Under the pieces are notes generated by a model that worked only from the letters and a program-made list of their open reading frames with translations, was not told where the DNA came from and did not search any database. A DNA stretch of 13,281 nucleotides from Planctomycetaceae bacterium (GTDB lineage: Bacteria; Planctomycetota; Planctomycetia; Pirellulales; UBA1268). Position numbers and translations under genes: made by a program. Below, piece after piece: positions 7,532 to 13,281 of the stretch. The stretch is taken from contig JABHNP010000121.1 in NCBI GenBank assembly GCA_018694455.1, positions 1 through 13,281 of the forward strand. Reading direction: 5' to 3'. Each line of letters begins with the position of its first letter. The stretch's first letter is position 1.

Positions 7532-7573
7532 GGTGTCGCGGTGGGGAGTAATACATCTCCCCACTGCGATACC
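7532..7573 (+). terminator. Strong 17-bp hairpin after DUF1559 copy 1
   Basis: Left arm 7532-7548 and right arm 7557-7573 pair over 17 bp, with two G-U wobbles in the plus-strand RNA, around an 8-nt loop (7549-7556). It begins 7 nt after the stop codon. No T tract follows, so it may be a 3' stabiliser or a terminator that depends on other factors. Confidence 0.65.
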
Positions 7574-7707
7574 GTATCCAAGATCGACCCGTAAATTAGT
7601 TACGAAACGGATTTGTACGTCTCAGCAAAATAAGGGGATGTGCACTAATTTTTTCTGTGGTAGAAAAACAATAATTCTACGTTGTGTTCAACTAGGTTTG
7701 CTAAGTC

Positions 7708-8136
7708 ATGATGCGGTTTGCATCCATTATTCTGTTAAGCGCATATTGCCTCGTCTCCCTCTTGGGTCACGCTGGTTTTACCGTTGTACGAGGCGCAGCA
7801 TTCGAGTGGATAAGTGCAAATCATAGTGCGCGAACTGCGACTCAAGAATCCTTCGGTTGCCAATGTGGCTGCTCGCAGAATCGTGTCGAAATGGCTGTCG
7901 ATGAAGGAGACGAATGCCCTAGCGGGTGTCCAGACGAATGCCCAGGCGGATGTCCAGACGACTGTGTTGTGTGTCACTTCTTCAGTCTTTTTAAGGCGCA
8001 AACGCTTGCCTGCCCCACACTCTATGTCAAAATCTGTGCCCTTGATGTTGAACTGTTTGTTGCTCGAAGCATTTTTGCTGAGTTTGATCATACGCTTCGG
8101 CCAAGACCTCGCGGCCCGCCGTCACTCATTGCGTAA
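7708..8136 (+). CDS. CruR/DUF2946-like Cys-rich small protein (CxxC and C-terminal RGPP), unit 2 leader ORF
   Basis: This 142-residue protein is a paralogue of the one at 5957. The same hydrophobic segment is present (LLSAYCLVSLLGHAGF, 9-24), then a Cys-rich middle. DDCVVCHFFSLFKAQ (84-98) matches DDCSICKCFSLLKTQ of the first copy, and the protein ends RPRPRGPPSLIA. The middle differs: in place of the His cluster it has CQCGC (51-55) and a four-residue periodic CPxx run (C70, C74, C78, C82, C86). There are 12 Cys in total. ATG 7708 is used (ATGATG; 7711 is the alternative), and no strong ribosome site precedes it. The shift from His-rich to Cys-rich suggests the two paralogues could bind different metals, but that is inference. 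It heads unit 2, with a DUF1559 gene following after 174 nt. Residues conserved with copy 1 are concentrated at the two ends and the CxxC. Confidence 0.72.
   Translation: MMRFASIILLSAYCLVSLLGHAGFTVVRGAAFEWISANHSARTATQESFGCQCGCSQNRVEMAVDEGDECPSGCPDECPGGCPDDCVVCHFFSLFKAQTLACPTLYVKICALDVELFVARSIFAEFDHTLRPRPRGPPSLIA
7912..7959 (+). repeat. 24-bp tandem repeat encoding the CPxx Cys array
   Basis: Two adjacent 24-bp units (7912-7935 and 7936-7959) match at 21 positions and encode ECPSGCPD and ECPGGCPD. Together with the following C86 they give five Cys at 4-residue spacing. The repeat is in frame and is absent from the unit 1 paralogue, so it looks like a local expansion. Confidence 0.8.
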
Positions 8137-8177
8137 TCGTACGAGTGCCGTGAGTAGCATGTTGGGCCCTATGTAAG

Positions 8178-8231
8178 TCTCAGACAAATTATGTCTGAGA
8201 ACATATGGCCGAATTCTTTTTGAGAATTTTT
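8178..8231 (+). promoter_or_regulatory. Structured leader between CruR-like ORF 2 and DUF1559 gene 2; possible attenuator
   Basis: A perfect 9-bp hairpin, TCTCAGACA (8178-8186) with TGTCTGAGA (8192-8200), is followed by a weaker AATTCT (8212-8217)/AGAATT (8223-8228) hairpin that runs into TTT (8229-8231). The position is equivalent to the structured leader of unit 1, although the sequences differ. The second stem is short and AT-rich, so terminator activity is doubtful. Confidence 0.4.
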
Positions 8232-8310
8232 CTGTGTGCTTGCGCGTCTCTTTTGGCGTCCGTTAAAAATGCAATAAACATAAAAACTATACAAATATTT
8301 GGAGGAAATG

Positions 8311-9303
8311 ATGATTGGAAAAAAGAGGAATATATCGTTTGGAAACAGTTTCCCAAGAAGTGGTTTCACGCTGATTGAGCTACTTGTTGTGATCGCAATT
8401 ATTGGTGTGCTTGTTGGCCTACTTTTGCCGGCTGTACAGCAGGCTCGAGAAGCTGCTCGGCGCAGTGCATGCTCAAATAAAATGAAGCAGCAGGGTCTTG
8501 CGATTCACAATTTTGCTGACGTGAATCCAGAAAGGTTTCCAACAGGATGGGTTGGCGAATACGAGAATGGTGAATGGCACGGTGATGAAGGAGAAGGTTT
8601 TGGTTTTGCAAGCCAAATGCTTCCCTTCATTGAGGAAAACAATGTCTATAAGACAATTAACTTCAATCAGCAGGTGAGTCATTCCAGTAACGCAGCGGCT
8701 CGAACCACTGTGATTTCGACGTTTTTGTGCCCTTCTGATTCATATGGCTCAGGTGATCTTTTTAATCCAGGGGCGGAGGGCAGTGGCGAAGACACACCTG
8801 ATGCAACTCCTGGATCGGTTCGGTATGCTCGTAGCAACTACCCAGGTGTTTTTGGGAACGAACACATCGCTGGCCACGAGCATGATGATCTCACTGCTGC
8901 ACTCAGTGGTGGTGATGAAGGGCTTGAACCCGGTGAAGGCAACGGTATTTTCTTTGCCGGTGGAGCCAATGGGCAAAATGCGGTGAAATTCAAAAGTGTT
9001 ACTGATGGCTTGAGTAAGACTGTCATGATTGGTGAACGAGATAGCCGGCTCGGCGGAAGTCTCTGGATTGGTAGAGGAGATGGCCTAGAAGCCGGAATGT
9101 CGCGAGTTATCGGAGTCGGTGAGCATGTGTTTAACAGCGGTGGCGAGGCTCACTTTGAAGACTTCTTTTCTTCACATCCAGGTGGTGTGAGTTTTGTCTT
9201 TGCCGATGGACATGTCGCCTTCCTGAGTGATGGGATGTCAGATACTCTGTTTGCGTCCCTGTGCTCGCGTGCCGGTGGTGAGGTAGTCAACGGTGATTAT
9301 TAA
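8311..9303 (+). CDS. DUF1559 pseudopilin-like protein, copy 2
   Basis: The start is ATG 8311, 5 nt after GGAGG (8301-8305); ATG 8308 is too close to that site and TTG 8299 overlaps it. The 330-residue protein has a prepilin-type leader (G18 before F19, E23 at +5), the hydrophobic helix, and the DUF1559 C-terminal HPGGVSFVFADGHVAFL. By eye about 30 residues differ from copy 1 over roughly 312 aligned positions. The differences cluster in the His/acidic loop (EHIAGHEHDD here) and the stretch just before SDGLSK/TDGLSK. Conserved synonymous codons over long blocks point to recent duplication or gene conversion. It is the second gene of unit 2 and is followed by an intrinsic terminator. Envelope localisation is expected; the function is unknown. 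Confidence 0.93.
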   Translation: MIGKKRNISFGNSFPRSGFTLIELLVVIAIIGVLVGLLLPAVQQAREAARRSACSNKMKQQGLAIHNFADVNPERFPTGWVGEYENGEWHGDEGEGFGFASQMLPFIEENNVYKTINFNQQVSHSSNAAARTTVISTFLCPSDSYGSGDLFNPGAEGSGEDTPDATPGSVRYARSNYPGVFGNEHIAGHEHDDLTAALSGGDEGLEPGEGNGIFFAGGANGQNAVKFKSVTDGLSKTVMIGERDSRLGGSLWIGRGDGLEAGMSRVIGVGEHVFNSGGEAHFEDFFSSHPGGVSFVFADGHVAFLSDGMSDTLFASLCSRAGGEVVNGDY

Positions 9304-9326
9304 TCAAAGTTGGTCAGTCTAAGGAG

Positions 9327-9359
9327 CGAGGGGGAGCCATTGTTCTCCCCCTCGTTTTT
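9327..9359 (+). terminator. Intrinsic terminator of unit 2
   Basis: The 10-bp GC-rich stem CGAGGGGGAG (9327-9336) pairs with CTCCCCCTCG (9345-9354) around an 8-nt loop and is followed by TTTTT (9355-9359). It lies 24 nt after the DUF1559 copy 2 stop. Confidence 0.93.
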
Positions 9360-9530
9360 GGGGCCCAGGGCGGAGTGTCTACCTCATAATTCACGAGAAT
9401 TCTGGCAGGTTTTCGTTTCCTGAACGATCAAAGTCCCGTATCGTGCGTAAAGTAGTGATGACAGCAGCCTTTAATTGGTTTAAAAAATAGAGAAGTCACC
9501 CGACAAACCTTTTTGCGGAGCGTTCAACGC

Positions 9531-9965
9531 GTGAAGTACCTACGATTAGCTATGACTATCGCAGTATCAGTGGCAATGATGGTGCCAGCTGGGATTTTTG
9601 CGGAATGTTGTTGTAGTTCGGACAAAGTAAGTTGTTGCGCCGTTAATATTCCTGCTGAGGTTCCAAAGGTTAATTGCTGTAGTTGCGAGCAAATACAGGC
9701 TGATCGCGAGTCATCGCGGGCGTGTGTTACACCTCAGTTAGGGAACCGAGTTCGACCGTCATGCGAGTGTTGCCTCCGCGTTCGGCTGAGTTCAACGGCT
9801 TTGCCGGTACGTTTCACGAAGGATGTCGCACCTCAATCGATCTTGGGTCAGCAGCCCCCGATTGATTATGGTCTGCAGCAATTGTCTGCAAAGTATATTG
9901 AAACTACCCTACCTGTACTTAGTCATAATAAACGCCAAGCACTTCTTTGTGTCTGGATTCACTAA
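9531..9965 (+). CDS. Exported Cys-rich protein of unknown function, unit 3 leader gene
   Basis: This 144-residue protein starts at GTG 9531, with GGAG (9517-9520) 10 nt upstream. That start gives a clean signal peptide (MKYLRLAMTIAVSVAMMVPAGIFA, cleavage expected near 24), whereas TTG 9513 adds residues before it and overlaps the ribosome site. The mature part opens ECCCSS and has 13 Cys in total: 26-28, 35-36, 49-50, 52, 65, 78, 80-81 and 140. CC pairs and CxxC spacings suggest soft-metal binding or a disulfide-rich fold. The second half (about 85-135) has no Cys, and the protein ends ALLCVWIH. I do not recognise the family. It stands 59 nt before the metallothionein-like gene, shares its terminator, and mirrors the position of the CruR-like ORFs in units 1 and 2, but lacks their RGPP ending. 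Confidence 0.75.
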   Translation: MKYLRLAMTIAVSVAMMVPAGIFAECCCSSDKVSCCAVNIPAEVPKVNCCSCEQIQADRESSRACVTPQLGNRVRPSCECCLRVRLSSTALPVRFTKDVAPQSILGQQPPIDYGLQQLSAKYIETTLPVLSHNKRQALLCVWIH

Positions 9966-10024
9966 TTGGAAATCTCTTCGTCTTTAGTTTTTTTACATTT
10001 CATTTATTGAACAAGGAGATTTCT

Positions 10025-10312
10025 ATGTTAATTAAATCATTAGTAGGACTAGCGGTTCTCAGTGCTGTGGCAGCTATGCCATTTGGTCTTGCCGCTTTCA
10101 ATAGTGCAAGTGCAACAGCATGTATGTGCTGCGGTGATAATTGCACATGTAAGGATTGCGGCTGTGATGCAAACCAGTGCTCGTGTAGTGCTGGTGGCTC
10201 ATGTGCGTGCTCTTCTGGCTGCTCGTCTGCATGTTGCGACAAAGGCTGCAGTGAAACTGCTGTCGAGTCGAGTTGCTGTGCGAAGGGTGAATGTGATTCA
10301 GAACAGGATTGA
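10025..10312 (+). CDS. Exported metallothionein-like protein (18 Cys)
   Basis: This 95-residue protein starts at ATG 10025, 6 nt after AAGGAG (10013-10018). An in-frame extension to 9947 exists but overlaps the previous gene and is not needed. Residues 1-30 form a signal peptide (LIKSLVGLAVLSAVAAMPFGLAA core, then ASA as a likely cleavage site). The mature ~65 residues contain 18 Cys (33-90), mostly as CxC and CC: CMCC, CTC, CGC, CSC, CAC and two further CC pairs. There are no His and few hydrophobic residues. This is metallothionein-like composition and suggests binding of Cu(I), Zn or Cd in the periplasm or on the cell surface. Known bacterial metallothioneins (BmtA/SmtA) are cytosolic and contain His, so this is not that family by inspection. 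Repeats within the Cys/Gly/Ser tract suggest low-complexity expansion. A strong terminator follows. Confidence 0.85.
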   Translation: MLIKSLVGLAVLSAVAAMPFGLAAFNSASATACMCCGDNCTCKDCGCDANQCSCSAGGSCACSSGCSSACCDKGCSETAVESSCCAKGECDSEQD

Positions 10313-10334
10313 TTCTGATTTCACGCTTTAAATG

Positions 10335-10370
10335 AAGGGCCGCACTGGCAGCGCTAGTGCGGCCCTTTTT
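10335..10370 (+). terminator. Intrinsic terminator of unit 3
   Basis: AAGGGCCGCACT (10335-10346) pairs with AGTGCGGCCCTT (10356-10367) over 12 bp around a 9-nt loop, with TTTTT at 10366-10370. It lies 22 nt after the metallothionein-like gene. The AA/TT edges could let it also work for the oncoming minus-strand gene. The remaining 142 bp to 10512 hold no gene I can support. Confidence 0.93.
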
Positions 10371-10512
10371 AGTTTGCCTGATGCGGCAGGCTCTATCAGA
10401 GTACCCAAAGACTTGTCCCGAGTCTGTAGTTTCAGATTCGTCTGTGATTTCAGATTCATTGGGTGCTGCTTGTGAAACCGATGCATTGTCTTTGCTTTTG
10501 CCGGATGTGCTT

Positions 10513-13281
10513 CTATCGGATGGACTCGTCTGGAAGTCCTGATTGAATCCCCTGATCCACAGGCATTCTGTCGGGCTTGCCGTCTCCATGGTCTGAGATT
10601 AATCGATCGAGTTCGTGCCGGAGCCGGACTACGGTGTCGGAGAATTCAGGGTCATGAATCAGGTTTTTGTCCTCCTCGGGGTCATTGGTCAAATCATAAA
10701 GCTCCGCCATATGCCGATCAGGTGACCCGTCACCGTGTGGATAGCGAATATACTTCCAACGATCGGTTCTCAAAGCACGGACGTTTGGCGTGTAGGGAAA
10801 TTGGTGCTCGTAGTTGTATTCGTAATAGAAGCTGTCTCGCCAATCAGATTCATTACCTTGAGCTAGCTGTTTCCAGCTGCGGCCATGAACCTTTTCAAGC
10901 GGTTCAGCACCACAGATATCAAGGATCGTCGGAGCGAAATCGATGGTTGCAGTAATCTGTGGAATGACTTTGCCTTGCTTGGTTAGGCCGGGGTAGCGAG
11001 CAACAAGCGGAATGCGAATCGATGGTTCGTGTCCGGTTCGTTTGTCGACCATGCCATGCTCGCCCTCGAGCAAGCCGTTGTCCGAAGTAAAAATCACCAG
11101 CGTGTTGTCCAGTTCTCCGCGATCTTCGAGAAACTTGTAGAGACGTCCGACGCTGTCGTCCACTGAAAGAAGTGTTCCCCAATAGGCGCGGACCATTTTT
11201 GCAAAGTCTTTGACAGCCTCCGGCCTTTTGTCAGGAAATGTTTTTCGCCAGTCAAACAGTGGTCCGTAAATTCCGTGCCAGGTATCGAGTCGCTTTTTGA
11301 ACCAGGCTGGCTTGTCGTCTAGGTTAAATGCACTCTTCGGATACTGAATATTAACGGAATCAAAAGCGTGTTGGTATTTCTTCTCGGGAAAGTAAAAGCT
11401 GTGAGGAGCTTTATGCCCTACCATGATTGCCCAGGGGTTGTCAGAATTCTGATTCTTGATCCAATCCATCGCCATGTCGGTCACGACGGTTGTGTAGTAC
11501 CCCTTAACAACTCTCCGATCTTTTCCGTTGAAATTGAATTCGGTGTCAAAGTACTTCCCCTGACCTTTGTGAGTAACGAAATGATGAAAGCCGGGACGGG
11601 GCATATCATTGTTTTCGCCCATGTGCCACTTGCCGACATAAGCCGTTTCGTAACCAGACTCTTGAAGTCGTATTGGAAAGCTGACCATTCCCGTTGGATA
11701 CTCAGTAAAATTGTTGGAGACACCATGGGTATGAGCGTAGAGTCCACTTAAGATAGATGCTCGGCTTGGGGAACATAAACTTGTGGTGCAGAAGTGATTC
11801 TTGAAAAGGAGACCCTCCGAGGCGAGCCGGTCGATGTGTGGAGTCTCCAGGTGTGGGTGACCCATACAACTCAATGCATCGTAACGTTGGTCGTCAGTTA
11901 AAATAAACAAGACGTTTGGGCGCTGCTGTTTGTTCTGTGTCTGCTTTTGGGTGTTTGTTTTGCTTGTGCTTGGAACGGTATCTGGTGGCAATTCTTCACC
12001 CTCTAAGACATAGGCGATCAGGTCTCGGATTTCACTGGCATCAAATTTGTCGAGAAGGCCAAGAGGCATGATTGATGTGGCAAGTTCCTGCCGCTCTTCA
12101 ATATCAGTTTTTTGAATAAAAAAGATTTCACCATTTGTTTGTACGTACGCCTGCTTCTTGCCCTCTCGTCCAACGATAAGTCCTGTGAGAATTTTGCCAT
12201 CCGTCGTCAGAAGTTGCTGTGGGCGATAATGGGGTGCCATTTCAGCGTTCGGATTGACGATATGTTTCAGTAACCAATCACGGGTAATGCCTGTCTGGTT
12301 TCGAATCGTTGTGAGATCTGGACCGATGTTATTCCCACGGCCGTTCATGGCGTGGCACTTGTAACAGCCTCCGAGAGTCGAGTGAAAGAAAAGCCTGCGG
12401 CCAACAGCTTTGTCTGGCTGACTTGACGCCTGGTCAACCAGTGCCTGCCACGCCTCGAGGTCAGCTATAGGAGGTTTTTCTGGCAGGTCTCGCCCAGTGA
12501 TACCTGCTGATAGCGTACGAGCTGCTTCTGACGAGATTGTCTGGCTTGTTGATTGCGACAGGAGGTTTAGGAGCCCGTTATGGTCCGCCGCACTTGGGGT
12601 CAACCCTGCCACGGCATCAGCCCGGAGTGTATCACTGAGTGTTGAGTCACCTGCCAATTTGGCTAGAGACCACTTTTTGTTTGGATCAGGATGAATGACG
12701 AGTGAGTAAACTGCTTCACACTGAATTGATGGGTATTCAGATTGTGCCAGTTTTGAAAGCGTGTCAACGGTGAGTTGCTTGTGATTGACGTTGATACATT
12801 GCAGTGCAAGTGCACGTATGCGAGGTGTATTGTTTTTGTCGAGTGCCAGTTCCAGAAGTTTTTCATCAGGCGAGAATTCCTTTTTTGAAGAGCCCGCAAG
12901 CGTTGCAAGTGATGCAATCACTGCACGAAGTTCTTTGCGTTTGAGATTGGGACGACTGAGGAGTTTCTTAAGGTGTGTCTGGTACTGTGTGAGGCCTTTG
13001 TCTGCAATCCATTTGATTCCAACAAAACGAACTTGTGAGTCAGAGTCTTCCAGAAGGCTTGGGATAACACTGGCCTGCTGCTGAGGAGCGACTCGTTTCA
13101 GAACAACTGCATAATGCGCGCGTGCTGTTGGGTTTGAGAAGGTGTTCAGTGGACGGCGAGAGAGTGCAGTTGGATGTTTGGTAAGAGTCTGAACGGCATG
13201 AGTACGAACGTATGGATCGTCACTTCCCAATAATTCAAGAGCTTCTGTTGGGTGTAGCGACTTTTTGGGTTCACGATGGAG
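10513..13281 (-). CDS. HEAT-repeat / PVC-type cytochrome c / S1 sulfatase fusion (5' end cut by window)
   Basis: The frame is open from the right edge to TAG (10513-10515), giving 922 visible residues (numbered here from the edge); the start lies outside. Residues 1-265 are helical HEAT-like repeats. Residues about 275-430 form a cytochrome c domain: C306-Y-K-C309-H310 binds haem and M405 (SIMP) is the likely axial ligand. This matches the domain found in Pirellula/Verrucomicrobium proteins. After a Thr/Gln-rich linker (about 433-453) comes a complete sulfatase domain (454 to end), with metal-binding D463-D464, formylglycine motif CSPSR (C503), GKWHMG, and D734-N735. The linker has no Met and no second signal peptide, so the sulfatase cannot start separately. 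The organism probably exports this protein to act on sulfated polysaccharides; the coupling of haem and sulfatase activity is unexplained. In related proteins a beta-propeller dehydrogenase precedes the HEAT region, so one may lie outside. Confidence 0.9.
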   Translation of the reverse strand, partial: LHREPKKSLHPTEALELLGSDDPYVRTHAVQTLTKHPTALSRRPLNTFSNPTARAHYAVVLKRVAPQQQASVIPSLLEDSDSQVRFVGIKWIADKGLTQYQTHLKKLLSRPNLKRKELRAVIASLATLAGSSKKEFSPDEKLLELALDKNNTPRIRALALQCINVNHKQLTVDTLSKLAQSEYPSIQCEAVYSLVIHPDPNKKWSLAKLAGDSTLSDTLRADAVAGLTPSAADHNGLLNLLSQSTSQTISSEAARTLSAGITGRDLPEKPPIADLEAWQALVDQASSQPDKAVGRRLFFHSTLGGCYKCHAMNGRGNNIGPDLTTIRNQTGITRDWLLKHIVNPNAEMAPHYRPQQLLTTDGKILTGLIVGREGKKQAYVQTNGEIFFIQKTDIEERQELATSIMPLGLLDKFDASEIRDLIAYVLEGEELPPDTVPSTSKTNTQKQTQNKQQRPNVLFILTDDQRYDALSCMGHPHLETPHIDRLASEGLLFKNHFCTTSLCSPSRASILSGLYAHTHGVSNNFTEYPTGMVSFPIRLQESGYETAYVGKWHMGENNDMPRPGFHHFVTHKGQGKYFDTEFNFNGKDRRVVKGYYTTVVTDMAMDWIKNQNSDNPWAIMVGHKAPHSFYFPEKKYQHAFDSVNIQYPKSAFNLDDKPAWFKKRLDTWHGIYGPLFDWRKTFPDKRPEAVKDFAKMVRAYWGTLLSVDDSVGRLYKFLEDRGELDNTLVIFTSDNGLLEGEHGMVDKRTGHEPSIRIPLVARYPGLTKQGKVIPQITATIDFAPTILDICGAEPLEKVHGRSWKQLAQGNESDWRDSFYYEYNYEHQFPYTPNVRALRTDRWKYIRYPHGDGSPDRHMAELYDLTNDPEEDKNLIHDPEFSDTVVRLRHELDRLISDHGDGKPDRMPVDQGIQSGLPDESIR

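Larger units (their letters stand above)
5957..9303 (+). repeat. Tandem duplication of a two-gene unit (CruR-like ORF plus DUF1559)
   Basis: Genes 5957-6346 and 6529-7524 are repeated in the same order and spacing as 7708-8136 and 8311-9303. The DUF1559 genes share exact DNA blocks of 71 bp (6898-6968 = 8677-8747) and 83 bp (7372-7454 = 9151-9233). The small ORFs and the intergenic DNA have diverged much further. Confidence 0.88.

Noticed and set aside
9388..9401. AATTC-ACGA-GAATT inverted repeat upstream of unit 3 as a metal-regulator operator
   Set aside because: The arms are only 5 bp and do not resemble a CueR, CsoR, ArsR or Fur site I know; too weak to call.
10062..10331. An 89-codon plus-strand ORF in another frame across the metallothionein-like gene
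   Set aside because: It lacks a ribosome site and arises from the repetitive TGT/TGC-rich sequence; the frame at 10025 has a signal peptide, a good ribosome site and a coherent Cys pattern.
10357..10542. Plus-strand ORF just after the unit 3 terminator
   Set aside because: It begins inside the terminator stem, has no ribosome site and runs antisense into the sulfatase gene end; its Ser/Asp-rich content comes from a short repeated TTTCAGATTC (10430-10439, 10448-10457).
10098..10589. A 163-codon minus-strand ORF antisense to the metallothionein-like gene
   Set aside because: It crosses the terminator at 10335-10370 and the end of the sulfatase gene and has a low-complexity His/Ser/Gln composition expected from the antisense of Cys-rich codons.
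1..13281. tRNA, rRNA, CRISPR, transposase or phage features
   Set aside because: None was recognised on either strand; the repeats found are short tandem or gene duplications without mobile-element ends.

Overview
The window looks like chromosomal DNA from a marine-type planctomycete (Planctomycetota). The evidence is two DUF1559 pseudopilin-like proteins with the planctomycete signature (FTLIELLVVIAIIGVL at the N-terminus, HPGGVSFVFADGHVAFL near the C-terminus) and a large HEAT-repeat protein with a planctomycete/verrucomicrobial-type cytochrome c domain joined to a sulfatase. No mobile element, tRNA, rRNA or CRISPR array was recognised.

Left part (1-3510): an NAD(P)-binding, DUF2867-like protein runs off the left edge on the minus strand. 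Divergent from it is a classical short-chain dehydrogenase, followed by a GIY-YIG-like nuclease gene with an odd 5' end: a 17-bp tandem repeat and a competing small ORF with a better ribosome binding site. The nuclease gene converges on a secreted trypsin-like protease, and one hairpin holds both stop codons.

Middle (3511-5956): the protease and an SRAP-domain (YedK/HMCES-like) DNA-protein-crosslink gene lie on the minus strand. A roughly 450-bp gene-poor segment follows.

Centre right (5957-10370): this is the most interesting part. Three consecutive plus-strand two-gene units each begin with a small, apparently exported Cys- or Cys/His-rich ORF, and each ends in a strong hairpin. Units 1 and 2 are tandem paralogues: a small protein with a CxxC motif and a C-terminal RGPP, then a long leader, then a DUF1559 protein. 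The small proteins resemble DUF2946/CruR copper-sensing upstream ORFs, so the inferred model is metal-responsive control of the DUF1559 genes. Unit 3 is a Cys-rich exported protein followed by an 18-Cys, signal-peptide-bearing metallothionein-like protein. The three units together suggest an envelope metal-handling locus, which is inference.

Right part (10513-13281): a minus-strand gene, open at the right edge, encodes HEAT repeats, a CxxCH cytochrome domain and a complete S1-type sulfatase in one polypeptide.
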